A stretch of DNA of 64,000 bases from Dryocola sp036489025 (GTDB taxonomy: Bacteria; Pseudomonadota; Gammaproteobacteria; Enterobacterales; Enterobacteriaceae), in the NCBI GenBank assembly GCA_036489025.1, contig DASXGN010000047.1, positions 186,001 to 250,000 of the forward strand. Reading direction: 5' to 3'. Positions 17,938-26,549 of the stretch are shown here, one piece after another. Below the pieces are notes generated by a model. The model worked only from the letters and a program-made list of their open reading frames with translations. It searched no databases and was not told the DNA's origin. Made by a program: the position numbers and the translations under genes. Each line of letters opens with the position of its first letter. Within the stretch, counting starts at the first letter, position 1.

Positions 17938-19643
17938 GTCTTTTCTCCTTCCAGCGGTAGCATCCCTGGCGGCACCGCCGTTTCGACCTGGGGCACGTAA
18001 AAGGCAATCTCCGTGCCCGGCTCCAGGCGGCGAATGTGCAGGCCTTCGCCGTACAGCAGTTTTACCCGATGATGCACGTTCAGCAGGCCGATTTTATTGC
18101 CGGGCATCTCGTTGGCCTCCACGCGCTCAATCACCTGCGGATCGATACCGTGGCCGGTATCCCGCACGGCAATGCGAATCCGGTTGCCGCTCTCTTCCAC
18201 GCTAATCGTCACCACGCCTTTGCCCTTGCAGGGCTGAATGCCGTGCACAATCGCGTTTTCCACCAGCGGCTGAATCAGCAGGCTGGGGATCACGCAGCTC
18301 ACCTCCTCGTCAATATGGTAGATAACCGTCAGCTTGTCCCCAAAGCGCGCCTGCTCAATGGCGATGTAGTCCTTGATCTGGTAGAGCTCTTTCTTGATAT
18401 CGATCTGCTCATCATCGTTAAGCTCGATGTTGTAACGCAGATAGCGCGACAAATTGAAAATTAGCTGACGGGCGGTGTCCGGATTAAGACGAATTGATGA
18501 AGAAATCGCGTTCAGCGCGTTAAACAAAAAGTGAGGGTTAATCTTGCTTTGCAGGGCGCGCAGCTCGGCTTTATTGGCCATTTCACGCAGCTGCTCGGCG
18601 CGGGAAACTTCAAGCTGGGTCGAAATAATCTGCGACAGCCCAACCGCCATCTCCTGCAATGTCGAGGTTATCTGATGCGCATGGCGATAGTAGATTTTCA
18701 GCGTGCCGGTCACGATGCCCTTTTCCCACAGCGGAATAATGATCAGCGAGTGGATCTCTGGCGTGCGGTAGGCTTCGTCGTCGTTACGGATAATAATCTT
18801 GCCGTCGCGCAGCGCCTGCTGGGTTCGGGGGCTGATGCCGACGTCATTCTGCCTATAGTTCTTCTCGCCGACGCCCACGTAGGCCAGCACTTTGTCGATG
18901 TTGGTTATCGCCACCGCGTCGGCGTTAATATCCTGGCGAATAATGTCGCAGACCTGGCGCAGCGACTCGCTGTTGACGTTGCGGAACAGCGGCAGCGTTT
19001 TGTTGGCGATATCCAGGGCAAGCTTCGCCTGGCGTGCGGCGCTGGCTTCTTTTTCGCCCTCGACGCTCTGCACCAGCAGCACGATAAAGCCGATGGAAAC
19101 CGACCCGACAATCATCGGTATGCCGATTTTCGATACGATATCCCAGCCGAGTGAAATAGAAGGTGCCCACAGCACGACCAGAATCATGGTCATCGTTTCG
19201 CAGAGCATCCCGGCCATAATCCCTACGCGCCAGTGCCGCTCTTTCGGGATTTTGCGATTGATCCAACCAGAGGCGAAGCCCGCCACGATGCTGGTAATAA
19301 AGCAGGGAACGGCGGTGATCCCGCCGATATCAATCAGATAACGGTGGGTTCCGGCAATTAAACCGGTAATGATGCCCACCCAGGGGCCAAACAGAATACC
19401 GCCGGACATCACGGCGATAATTCGCACGTTGACCAGTGAACCTTCGACGTGGACGCCGGACCAGGTGCTGAATAGCGCGAACATCGAGAAAATGGCGGTG
19501 ACCGCCAGCAGCTCTTTCGGCGTGTGGGCGTTTTTGTGCAGCAGCTCGCGGAACAGACGGATACGAATCAGGAAGAACAGGCAAATAAGCATTAGCGCCG
19601 CGCGGTCGAATACCGCCAGCAGCATATTAAAGATTTCGTGCAC
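17934..19643 (-). CDS. ypdA: YpdA/PyrS, LytS-type pyruvate sensor histidine kinase
   Basis: A 569-residue sensor with five to six N-terminal helices of the 5TM-LYT type (residues 1-195), a GAF domain (about 225-350) and a HisKA-like/HATPase region. The phospho-acceptor is the His of INPHFLFNALN near residue 382. The nucleotide pocket is seen in QPLVENAIVHG, DTGHGID and GIGL-type NKIGLLNVH segments. Almost every stretch matches E. coli YpdA. It is the first gene of the ypdA-ypdB operon. Confidence 0.96.
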   Translation of the reverse strand: MHEIFNMLLAVFDRAALMLICLFFLIRIRLFRELLHKNAHTPKELLAVTAIFSMFALFSTWSGVHVEGSLVNVRIIAVMSGGILFGPWVGIITGLIAGTHRYLIDIGGITAVPCFITSIVAGFASGWINRKIPKERHWRVGIMAGMLCETMTMILVVLWAPSISLGWDIVSKIGIPMIVGSVSIGFIVLLVQSVEGEKEASAARQAKLALDIANKTLPLFRNVNSESLRQVCDIIRQDINADAVAITNIDKVLAYVGVGEKNYRQNDVGISPRTQQALRDGKIIIRNDDEAYRTPEIHSLIIIPLWEKGIVTGTLKIYYRHAHQITSTLQEMAVGLSQIISTQLEVSRAEQLREMANKAELRALQSKINPHFLFNALNAISSSIRLNPDTARQLIFNLSRYLRYNIELNDDEQIDIKKELYQIKDYIAIEQARFGDKLTVIYHIDEEVSCVIPSLLIQPLVENAIVHGIQPCKGKGVVTISVEESGNRIRIAVRDTGHGIDPQVIERVEANEMPGNKIGLLNVHHRVKLLYGEGLHIRRLEPGTEIAFYVPQVETAVPPGMLPLEGEKT

Positions 19644-19700
19644 GGTTTACTCGCATGCCTGAGAAGAGAGTTAGCATGATAAGTAAATTACGTTGGGGTT

Positions 19701-19775
19701 GCCAGCCGCCCTCAGCCCATAAGGGAAAGGATCTCTAAATAACACCCTCTCCAGGGGAGAGGGTTAGGGGCTGGC
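19701..19775. repeat. REP-like intergenic palindrome
   Basis: An inner hairpin ACCCTCTCC/GGAGAGGGT (19744-19764) lies inside outer arms GCCAGC and GCTGGC. It belongs to the CCCTCTCC...GGAGAGGG group of short dispersed repeats seen in enterobacterial spacers, here between ypdA and a DUF1479 gene. Confidence 0.6.
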
Positions 19776-19791
19776 GTTCTGAGTCAACACA

Positions 19792-21042
19792 CTACGCGTT
19801 TTTGCTGCCGCCCAACTGTTCACGTCCGGCTGGTGTCATATCTTCCGGCGTGGCGCGCCCGATGAAATCAACTTCAAAATCATCTGCCGCAAAGTCCGGC
19901 GGCGATTTACCTTCCACAAACGCTGCCCACTGGCGATCCAGATAGGCGGCGTTTTTCTCGCACCACGGCGCGGCGGCGATATACATTACGTTGCTGTCGA
20001 ATTCGCCCAGGTGCTCGTTCTCCACCGAGTGAATGACATCGCAGTGCCAGAACACCGTATCGCCCGCTTCCATATCGGGAATTGAGGAAATCCCGGTTAA
20101 TAAAAGGGGATGCCACCGTTCGTTAACAGAAAGCGCACGGCCCGGTTGGGCTTCGCAAAGCGACGTTTCCGGCACGTCATCCTGCAATGCGCGCAGCAAA
20201 ATATAGGCCATTACGTTGGCGATCGGCAGCAGATTTAGCGTGCCGCCGTGCTTGCGCTGCGGGCTGAGCGCCGTCCAGCCCTGGAAGGTGCGGAACATCG
20301 AGCACACCGCCGGAGAAGGAAACTCGCGTACTTCCGTGCGGCCCTCGGCGGCAAACGGATTATAACGCTGCCATTCGCCGGAGAAGACGTGGCGATAAAC
20401 ATGGCGGAAATTCTCATCCAGCCAGCGTTCTACCGAACCGCCGTCGACATGCGGAGACAGGCCCAGCGACGTTGAGCGCGGCGGGCGGCGGCGTGTGCGG
20501 TCGGCGTAGCTGACCACGCGATCGGCATCGAAATGCCGTTTACCGTTGCTCTCGGTTTCCCAAAGGTTATTGAGGAACACCTGCACCGCTTTCATACGTT
20601 CGTGCTGACGGGCTTCAATCTGCGGCTTCGACCAGTAAATGCCGTAAATCTGCGGCTTGCTGGCGGCCAGCGTACCAAAATAGTTATCTTCTGCGGCATT
20701 CTTTAATTTCTCAACAAAGTTGTTTCGCTCAAGATAATCACCGATTTCCTCATTCCATGCCCGGGCCATTGGCTGAGGAAAAACGCCCTTCACGGTGCAG
20801 CACCCGCGCTGGCGTATCAGGGCTTTTTGCTGTTCGCTCACTCGGTGATGAACAATGTCATCGGCGTTAATTTGCGGCACAGGATTCTCGCCGCGCTCCA
20901 TCTCGCAGCGGATTGCATCGATCTGGCGTTTTATGTCGCTTTCCAGCTCAGTAAACACCTGTTTGTAGTTCGGCAGCTCCTGGCGAAGCCGCTGTTTTAT
21001 CTCGCGAATGGCCTGCGGCAAATCTTCAATATTCAGGTTCAT
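19792..21042 (-). CDS. DUF1479 (YbiU-like) putative Fe(II)/2-oxoglutarate-type oxygenase
   Basis: The 416 residues have the size and layout of E. coli YbiU and its relatives, which are predicted double-stranded beta-helix dioxygenases of unknown substrate. A possible metal triad is His and Asp of LSPHVDGGS (near residue 225) plus the His of FWHCDVIHSVEN (near residue 345). It is a single gene between ypdA and alaC. An AT-rich gap with the alaC leader separates it from the divergent alaC. Confidence 0.75.
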   Translation of the reverse strand: MNLNIEDLPQAIREIKQRLRQELPNYKQVFTELESDIKRQIDAIRCEMERGENPVPQINADDIVHHRVSEQQKALIRQRGCCTVKGVFPQPMARAWNEEIGDYLERNNFVEKLKNAAEDNYFGTLAASKPQIYGIYWSKPQIEARQHERMKAVQVFLNNLWETESNGKRHFDADRVVSYADRTRRRPPRSTSLGLSPHVDGGSVERWLDENFRHVYRHVFSGEWQRYNPFAAEGRTEVREFPSPAVCSMFRTFQGWTALSPQRKHGGTLNLLPIANVMAYILLRALQDDVPETSLCEAQPGRALSVNERWHPLLLTGISSIPDMEAGDTVFWHCDVIHSVENEHLGEFDSNVMYIAAAPWCEKNAAYLDRQWAAFVEGKSPPDFAADDFEVDFIGRATPEDMTPAGREQLGGSKNA

Positions 21043-21287
21043 ACCCGGACTCCACGTAGTAATGAGATAAGAGGTTATTGGTTTGTTGCTACATGGTTAA
21101 TATATGTCCTGACGATCAAATAAAATAGGGATTACTTTCAAATGAAACTTCATGTTTTAAGGGGATGAAAAAATATTTCGTTTTGCCTCTCGACAGCAGA
21201 TTTTTATTCAGGCTATTTTCAAAGGACGCCACAACAGCGTGGCAGCGTCGCTCGGACGGTCCGGGCGCTTACGTCTCTGAGGAATCT

Positions 21288-22526
21288 ATGGCTGACTCCA
21301 GTCCTAAACGTCGTTTTTCGCGTATCGATCGTCTTCCGCCCTATGTGTTTAACATTACCGCCGAACTGAAAATGGCGGCGCGTCGCCGTGGCGAAGACAT
21401 TATTGATTTCAGCATGGGCAACCCCGACGGCCCAACTCCCCCGCATATCGTGGAAAAGCTTTGCACGGTAGCGCAGCGGGATGACACGCACGGTTACTCC
21501 ACCTCCCGCGGTATTCCACGCCTGCGCCGCGCTATTTCGTGCTGGTACAAAGATCGCTATGACGTAGACATCGATCCGGAAAACGAAGCCATTGTCACCA
21601 TCGGCTCCAAAGAGGGGCTGGCGCACCTGATGCTGGCGACGCTCGATCACGGCGACACCGTGCTGGTGCCAAACCCGAGCTACCCGATTCACATCTACGG
21701 CGCGGTGATTGCCGGAGCCCAGGTTCGCTCCGTGCCGCTGGTCGAAGGCGTGGACTTCTTCAACGAGCTGGAGCGGGCCATCCGCGAAAGCTATCCGAAG
21801 CCGAAGATGATGATCCTTGGCTTCCCGTCGAACCCGACGGCGCAGTGCGTTGAGCTGGAGTTCTTCGAAAAAGTCGTGGCGCTGGCCAGGCGCTATGATG
21901 TGCTGGTGATCCACGATCTGGCCTACGCCGATATTGTTTATGACGGCTGGAAAGCACCGTCAATTATGCAGGTGCCCGGCGCGCGCGACGTGGCGGTTGA
22001 ATTTTTCACCCTGTCAAAAAGCTATAATATGGCGGGCTGGCGCATCGGCTTTATGGTCGGTAACCAGGAGCTGGTCAGCGCGCTGGCGCGCATTAAGAGC
22101 TACCACGATTACGGCACGTTTACGCCGTTGCAGGTGGCAGCGATTGCCGCGCTGGAAGGGGATCAGCAGTGCGTGCGGGATATTGCCGAGCAGTACAAAC
22201 GCCGCCGTGACGTACTGGTAAAAGGCCTGCACGAAGCGGGCTGGAGGGTGGAATGCCCGAAAGCGTCCATGTACGTCTGGGCAAAAATCCCTGAACAGTA
22301 CGCGGCGATGGGCTCGCTCGAATTCGCCAAAAAGCTCTTACAGGATGCGAAGGTCTGCGTTTCCCCGGGGATTGGATTCGGGGATTACGGCGATACTCAC
22401 GTACGGTTCGCGCTGATTGAAAACCGCGATCGTATTCGCCAGGCGGTGCGGGGGATTAAAGCGATGTTCCGTGCCGACGGGCTGCTGCCTGCCAGCGCTA
22501 AATCATCTTCAGAAACGGCTGAATAA
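21288..22526 (+). CDS. alaC: Glutamate-pyruvate aminotransferase AlaC
   Basis: A PLP-dependent class I/II transaminase that makes alanine from pyruvate and glutamate. The 412 residues begin MADSSPKRRFSRIDRLPPYV, in line with E. coli AlaC, which fixes the ATG at 21288 rather than an upstream in-frame ATG. The PLP-lysine motif is FFTLSKSYNMAGWRIGF near residue 245. Conserved arginines of the substrate pocket occur in HVRFALIENRDRIR near the end. The leader of about 240 bases is AT-rich at first and then carries a GCCAC/GTGGC hairpin. Confidence 0.97.
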   Translation: MADSSPKRRFSRIDRLPPYVFNITAELKMAARRRGEDIIDFSMGNPDGPTPPHIVEKLCTVAQRDDTHGYSTSRGIPRLRRAISCWYKDRYDVDIDPENEAIVTIGSKEGLAHLMLATLDHGDTVLVPNPSYPIHIYGAVIAGAQVRSVPLVEGVDFFNELERAIRESYPKPKMMILGFPSNPTAQCVELEFFEKVVALARRYDVLVIHDLAYADIVYDGWKAPSIMQVPGARDVAVEFFTLSKSYNMAGWRIGFMVGNQELVSALARIKSYHDYGTFTPLQVAAIAALEGDQQCVRDIAEQYKRRRDVLVKGLHEAGWRVECPKASMYVWAKIPEQYAAMGSLEFAKKLLQDAKVCVSPGIGFGDYGDTHVRFALIENRDRIRQAVRGIKAMFRADGLLPASAKSSSETAE

Positions 22527-22553
22527 ACGCCTAAACAAGCTCGGCAGTTACCA

Positions 22554-22586
22554 ATGAAAACAGGAGCCAATGGCTCCTGTTTCTTA
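22554..22586. terminator. Terminator after alaC
   Basis: AACAGGAGCC-AATG-GCTCCTGTTT followed by CTTATC. The A/T flanks allow use from both sides, which would also serve ypdK. Confidence 0.8.
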
Positions 22587-22605
22587 TCATCTGCCGCGCG
22601 GGACT

Positions 22606-22680
22606 TTACTCAACCATCATCACAAACGTACCGACCCACACGACCAGAATGACTGAGATACCCATCAGAAAATATTTCAC
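22606..22680 (-). CDS. ypdK: YpdK, 24-residue single-pass membrane microprotein
   Basis: A GTG-initiated frame of 24 codons translates to a single hydrophobic helix (start KYFLMGISVILVVWVGTFV). It aligns with E. coli YpdK, a verified 23-residue inner-membrane protein encoded beside alaC (KYFFMGISFMVIVWAGTF). GGAG lies 8 bases upstream of the GTG. Function of YpdK is unknown. The ends differ: here it closes MMVE rather than LMI. Recognition rests on sequence and synteny. Confidence 0.88.
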   Translation of the reverse strand: MKYFLMGISVILVVWVGTFVMMVE

Positions 22681-23018
22681 TTCACGTTGCTCCGCGCGTA
22701 TTCACGCACTTTAATCGCCAAATAACCCAGTCCAGGAAAGTGAAGCCGCTGCGGGGGGATTTTGGGATTAGCCTTAGCCTTCAGACTCGCCGCTTCACCT
22801 GACATTCCGTGGCCGAATAATCGGCCAGACGGCGCTAATGTACTCCCACTTTGTGCGGCTTTACAAGAGGGGAGAAACTGTGACGGCGATCATTTTTTAA
22901 ACTTTACATTTCAGGCAAAAACAAAAGAAAAAACCTTTTGATTTTTAGCGAGTTATTTTCCCGCTCTTTCTATCTGAGGCCAATAAAAACAGGCCCGCCT
23001 GGGCCTGTTAGTCAGCGT
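22681..23018. other. ypdK upstream region and spacer
   Basis: No convincing gene. It contains two structured elements: GTGAAGC/GCTTCAC arms at 22740-22746 and 22792-22798, and a tight hairpin TGGCCGA-ATAA-TCGGCCA at 22810-22827. These could form a structured leader of ypdK or a small RNA. The right end carries the terminator hairpin of the small lipoprotein gene. Confidence 0.5.
22988..23009 (-). terminator. Terminator of the small lipoprotein gene
   Basis: AACAGGCCC-GCCT-GGGCCTGTT; on the minus strand a TTTTTATTGG tract follows. Confidence 0.85.
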
Positions 23019-23222
23019 TTACTTTACCGCCGTATTGGCGTTTTCCATCGCCTGCTTTAGGGCCGCGCTTTCTATTGCGGCCTGACGGTTTTGTTCGGCC
23101 AGATAACAGGTGTCCCTGCTGACGCCTTTTGCCTCGCAGTCTGCCTGTCGCTGCGCCGCAGTGCTGCAACCGGTCAACGCTCCTGCCGCCATCATTACCA
23201 TCATCAACATTATTTTTTTCAT
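23019..23222 (-). CDS. Small putative lipoprotein
   Basis: The 67 residues begin with a Lys-Lys signal peptide and a lipobox ALTGC (Cys19), so the protein should be lipidated and envelope-anchored. The mature part is about 48 residues, with three further Cys-flanked charged positions (DCEAKGVSRDTCY) and an Ala/Gln/Glu-rich helix at the end. Two cysteines 10 residues apart could form a disulphide. I do not recognise the family. Own terminator downstream; no obvious operon partner. Confidence 0.75.
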   Translation of the reverse strand: MKKIMLMMVMMAAGALTGCSTAAQRQADCEAKGVSRDTCYLAEQNRQAAIESAALKQAMENANTAVK

Positions 23223-23369
23223 GACTGTTTAACCTAAAATTATAAGTAGCCGCCGGGGCGGGATGCTTCGTAAAGCGCCAGCATCATTACTCAAATTTGG
23301 CGGGAAATAATCAGTAAACGGTCGATTCATTGATCCTGGTGATAGTTCCAAATGGTAACTAATTGTGTT

Positions 23370-24065
23370 TTATTTTTGTGGTCCGTTCCCGACCCCGGAT
23401 TTCAACAGAGCTGCAACGTGCTTAGAGAGCAATTCTGCGGTGAGTGAGTGCTCGCCTGCCGCTTCGCTCTGCTGAATTTTACCGATAGGCAGCAGGGTCA
23501 AACCGAACAGGGAAATAAACAAAAGTTCAGGCTGAAGGTCGGGATTCAGGCGACCTTCCTGCTGCCATTTCTGAATCCACAGCAGGGCCTTTTCCTTCTG
23601 CTCTCTGCCGAAGCGCTCGTCAATCCTCTGCTTCAGCAGGCCGCTGCCGCTGACCGTTTCGCGGATCCACATTGGCGCAAACCACGGGTTCTCGAGGGAA
23701 ACGTCAATAAACTTTTGGGTCAGGGCCGTCAGCGCCTGAACCGGATCGTCCGGATACCGCTCAAACACGCCGCCCATGGACGCGCGAACCGGCAGATAGC
23801 GCTCGTCGATAATCACGTCGATCAGCTGTTCGCGGGTTTTGAAGTAGTAGTGCAGCATGGCGGTTGTTACGCCTGCTGCGGCGGCAATGGCGCTCAGCGG
23901 CGTCTGGGCAATACTCTGGCTGGAAAATAGCCGCAGCGCGGTATCGAGCAGCAGTTCGCGCTTATCCTGTTTATTACCGGCTCCGGCAGGGCGGCCTGGC
24001 CGGCGGCGTTTTGGCGCGCGGGAAAGCGCTTTTTCGGAATTATCAGTACCGTTTTCAGGTGACAT
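23370..24065 (-). CDS. TetR-family transcriptional repressor
   Basis: The 231 residues comprise an Arg/Lys-rich N-terminal arm (RRRPGRPAGAG), a TetR helix-turn-helix (residues 35-80: LLDTALRLFSSQS...TTAMLHYYFKTREQL) and a helical ligand domain. It is transcribed away from an MFS drug-exporter gene, the classic TetR/pump arrangement, and a perfect palindrome lies between the two. It is therefore likely to repress both itself and the pump. Ligand unknown. Confidence 0.88.
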   Translation of the reverse strand: MSPENGTDNSEKALSRAPKRRRPGRPAGAGNKQDKRELLLDTALRLFSSQSIAQTPLSAIAAAAGVTTAMLHYYFKTREQLIDVIIDERYLPVRASMGGVFERYPDDPVQALTALTQKFIDVSLENPWFAPMWIRETVSGSGLLKQRIDERFGREQKEKALLWIQKWQQEGRLNPDLQPELLFISLFGLTLLPIGKIQQSEAAGEHSLTAELLSKHVAALLKSGVGNGPQK

Positions 24066-24107
24066 TTCGTGCTGCGTCCATTGACCGGAAGAATGTATTT
24101 CATCAAT

Positions 24108-24129
24108 ATTAATTATCCAGTTAATTAAT
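24108..24129. promoter_or_regulatory. Candidate operator of the TetR/MFS pair
   Basis: ATTAATTA-TCCAGT-TAATTAAT is a perfect 8-bp inverted repeat in the 82-base divergent gap, the expected size and place for a TetR dimer site. Confidence 0.6.
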
Positions 24130-24147
24130 TACAAGCCTGGCGTCCAG

Positions 24148-25647
24148 ATGACCGTTACAGAAACCGCACCGACTGAAGCCCAGCAGCCGACAGCCTCCAT
24201 CCGCCTACTTTTTGCGGCGCTGATGCTGGTCATGCTGCTGGCCGCGCTTGACCAGACCATTGTTTCCACCGCGCTACCCACCATTGTCGGCGAGCTGGGC
24301 GGGCTGGAAAAACTCTCCTGGGTCGTCACCGCTTATTTACTTTCTTCAACTATCGTCGTACCGCTATACGGCAAATTTGGCGACCTTCTGGGACGCAAAG
24401 TCGTCCTGCAAACGGCGATTATCTGCTTCCTCGTTGGCTCCGCGCTTTGTGGCCTGGCGCAGAACATGACCCAGCTCATACTCATGCGCGCGCTGCAAGG
24501 GCTGGGCGGCGGCGGGCTGATGGTGGTGACGATGGCGGCCGTAGGGGACGTGATTCCCCCGGCGGATCGCGGGAAATATCAGGGATTATTTGGCGGGGTC
24601 TATGGCCTGGCGACGGTGATTGGCCCGCTCATCGGCGGCTTCCTGGTGGAACATTTTTCCTGGCGCTGGATTTTCTACATCAACCTGCCGCTGGGGATCT
24701 TCGCGCTGCTGGTTATCGGCGCGGTGCTGAAACCGCAAACGGCGAGGATTCGCCATCAGATTGATTTCCTCGGCGCGGGCTATCTCGCCATCTCGCTCAC
24801 CTGCCTGATTCTGTTCACCAGCCAGGGCGGCACGGTAATGGCCTGGTCCGACCCGCAGCTGTGGTGCATCTTTGCCTTCTTTGCCGTGACGCTCGGCGGC
24901 TTCATCTATGAGGAGCGGCTGGCCATTGAGCCCATCATCCCGCTGGGCCTGTTCCGCGACAGAACCTTCCTGCTCAGCTGCCTGATAGGTTTTATCATCG
25001 GCATGTCCCTGTTTGGCTCGATGACCTTCCTGCCGCTGTATTTGCAGGTGGTGAAATCCTCTACGCCGTCGGAGGCCGGGATGCAGCTGCTGCCGCTGAT
25101 GGGCGGGCTGATGCTAACCTCGATTATCAGCGGCAGAATTATCAGCAAAATTGGCCGCTACCGTATTTTCCCCATTCTGGGTACGCTCACCACTTTTATT
25201 GCGATGGCGCTGCTCGGCACCTTAAAAATCGACACGCCAATACAGATGCTTTATCTCTACATTACGCTGCTGGGCTTTGGCCTCGGCATGGTGATGCAGG
25301 TGCTGGTGCTGGCAGTGCAAAACAGCGTGGAACAAAAGCTGATTGGCGTGGCGACCTCCAGCGCGACGCTGTTCCGCCAGATTGGCGGCTCGATCGGCGT
25401 GGCGGCCTTTGGCGCGATATTTACCAACGTGCTGCAAAGCAAGCTCATGGCGCTGATTCCTGCCGGGACGCTGCTGCCCCAGCACCTTAATGCGGATGCT
25501 ATTCATAAGCTGCCGGTCGCGCTGCGGGATGATTATTTGCAGGCCTTCGGCTCGGCGCTTCACTCCGTTTATATCATTTCTGCGGGCGTGGCGATCTTTG
25601 CCTTCTTGCTGTCGCTGCTGCTCAAAGACGTGCCGCTGCGCAAGTAG
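24148..25647 (+). CDS. MFS multidrug exporter, DHA2 family (14 helices)
   Basis: A 499-residue inner-membrane drug:H+ antiporter. It has the DHA2 features: helix 1 motif LAALDQTIVSTALPTIVGEL (motif D1), motif A YGKFGDLLGRK near residue 75, motif C-like GPLIGGFLVEHFSWRWIFYI near residue 160, and about 14 helices. It resembles the EmrB/MDR-type pumps, but no EmrA-like adaptor gene is adjacent, so it probably acts on its own in the inner membrane. The divergent TetR gene is its likely repressor. Substrate unknown. Confidence 0.9.
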   Translation: MTVTETAPTEAQQPTASIRLLFAALMLVMLLAALDQTIVSTALPTIVGELGGLEKLSWVVTAYLLSSTIVVPLYGKFGDLLGRKVVLQTAIICFLVGSALCGLAQNMTQLILMRALQGLGGGGLMVVTMAAVGDVIPPADRGKYQGLFGGVYGLATVIGPLIGGFLVEHFSWRWIFYINLPLGIFALLVIGAVLKPQTARIRHQIDFLGAGYLAISLTCLILFTSQGGTVMAWSDPQLWCIFAFFAVTLGGFIYEERLAIEPIIPLGLFRDRTFLLSCLIGFIIGMSLFGSMTFLPLYLQVVKSSTPSEAGMQLLPLMGGLMLTSIISGRIISKIGRYRIFPILGTLTTFIAMALLGTLKIDTPIQMLYLYITLLGFGLGMVMQVLVLAVQNSVEQKLIGVATSSATLFRQIGGSIGVAAFGAIFTNVLQSKLMALIPAGTLLPQHLNADAIHKLPVALRDDYLQAFGSALHSVYIISAGVAIFAFLLSLLLKDVPLRK

Positions 25648-25696
25648 CGTGATGTGTGCTAATTTTCTGTCAGGCAAACGGGCCAAGAGGGCGGTG

Positions 25697-26461
25697 ATGA
25701 ACAGGGCGATAGATTTAAACAGCGATCTAGGCGAAGGTTTTGGCCAGTGGAAGATGGGCAACGACGGGGCGATGCTGGATATAGTCACCAGCGCCAACGT
25801 AGCCTGCGGTTTTCACGCCGGTTCGCCCGCGGGCATTCTCGAAACGCTTCGCGCCGCACGTTCTAAAGGCGTGGCGGTCGGGGCACATGTCTCTTATCCG
25901 GATCTGGTTGGTTTTGGCCGTCGCAATATGGACATCGCCAGCGATGAACTTACCGCCGATGTGATTTACCAGATTGGTGCGCTGCAAGCCCTGGCGCGGG
26001 CAGCGGGCACGGTGGTTCGCTACGTTAAACCGCACGGCGCGCTGTATAACACCATCGCTCACGATGAGCGTCAGGCGCTGGCCGTGATTGAAGGCATTAT
26101 TGCCGTGGATGCAAAGCTGTCGCTGGTTGGGCTGGCTGGCTCACCTGTTCTGAAGCTGGCGCAGGAGAAAGGCTTAAACACTATTGCCGAAGCTTTTGCT
26201 GACCGGGCCTATCATGCCGATGGCTCTTTAGTTTCACGCCGCGAAGTGAATTCGGTATTACACGATGCGCCATCCGTCGCCAAAAGAATGTTGCAGCTTA
26301 TAAACGAGGGCGGAGTTGATTCCATTGACGGTATATTTACGCCGATTAAAGCTGATTCAATATGCGTACATGGCGACAGTGCCGGTGCGGTTGAAATGGC
26401 ATGCTGGCTAAGGAGTGAATTAGAGAACCACGGAGTTATGGTCCGCGCTTTTGTTGATTAA
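25697..26461 (+). CDS. pxpA: 5-oxoprolinase subunit A (LamB/YcsF family)
   Basis: A 254-residue LamB/YcsF protein starting at the ATG at 25697, which yields MNRAIDLNSDLGEGFGQW, the family N-terminus; NVACGFHAG (near residue 32), VGAHVSYPDLVGFGRR and YVKPHGALYN are conserved. PxpA forms with PxpB and PxpC the ATP-dependent enzyme that opens 5-oxoproline to glutamate. Here pxpB and pxpC are not adjacent: the gene follows the MFS pump by 49 bases and is followed by an unrelated gene. Confidence 0.88.
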   Translation: MNRAIDLNSDLGEGFGQWKMGNDGAMLDIVTSANVACGFHAGSPAGILETLRAARSKGVAVGAHVSYPDLVGFGRRNMDIASDELTADVIYQIGALQALARAAGTVVRYVKPHGALYNTIAHDERQALAVIEGIIAVDAKLSLVGLAGSPVLKLAQEKGLNTIAEAFADRAYHADGSLVSRREVNSVLHDAPSVAKRMLQLINEGGVDSIDGIFTPIKADSICVHGDSAGAVEMACWLRSELENHGVMVRAFVD

Positions 26462-26476
26462 GCGAAAAGGAAACCC

Positions 26477-26542
26477 ATGCTAAAGTATCACCCGCCTGCC
26501 GGATTTGCGCTGGCGCTCTCATCTTCAGGCCGTGAACAATAG
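26477..26542 (+). CDS. Possible 21-residue leader peptide ORF
   Basis: An ATG behind a strong AAGGAAACCC site opens a 21-codon frame (MLKYHPPAGFALALSSSGRE plus one residue) that stops 7 bases before the next gene's ATG. It could couple translation of the downstream gene. Nothing in it identifies a function, and it may be chance. Confidence 0.35.
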   Translation: MLKYHPPAGFALALSSSGREQ

Positions 26543-26549
26543 GGATAGC

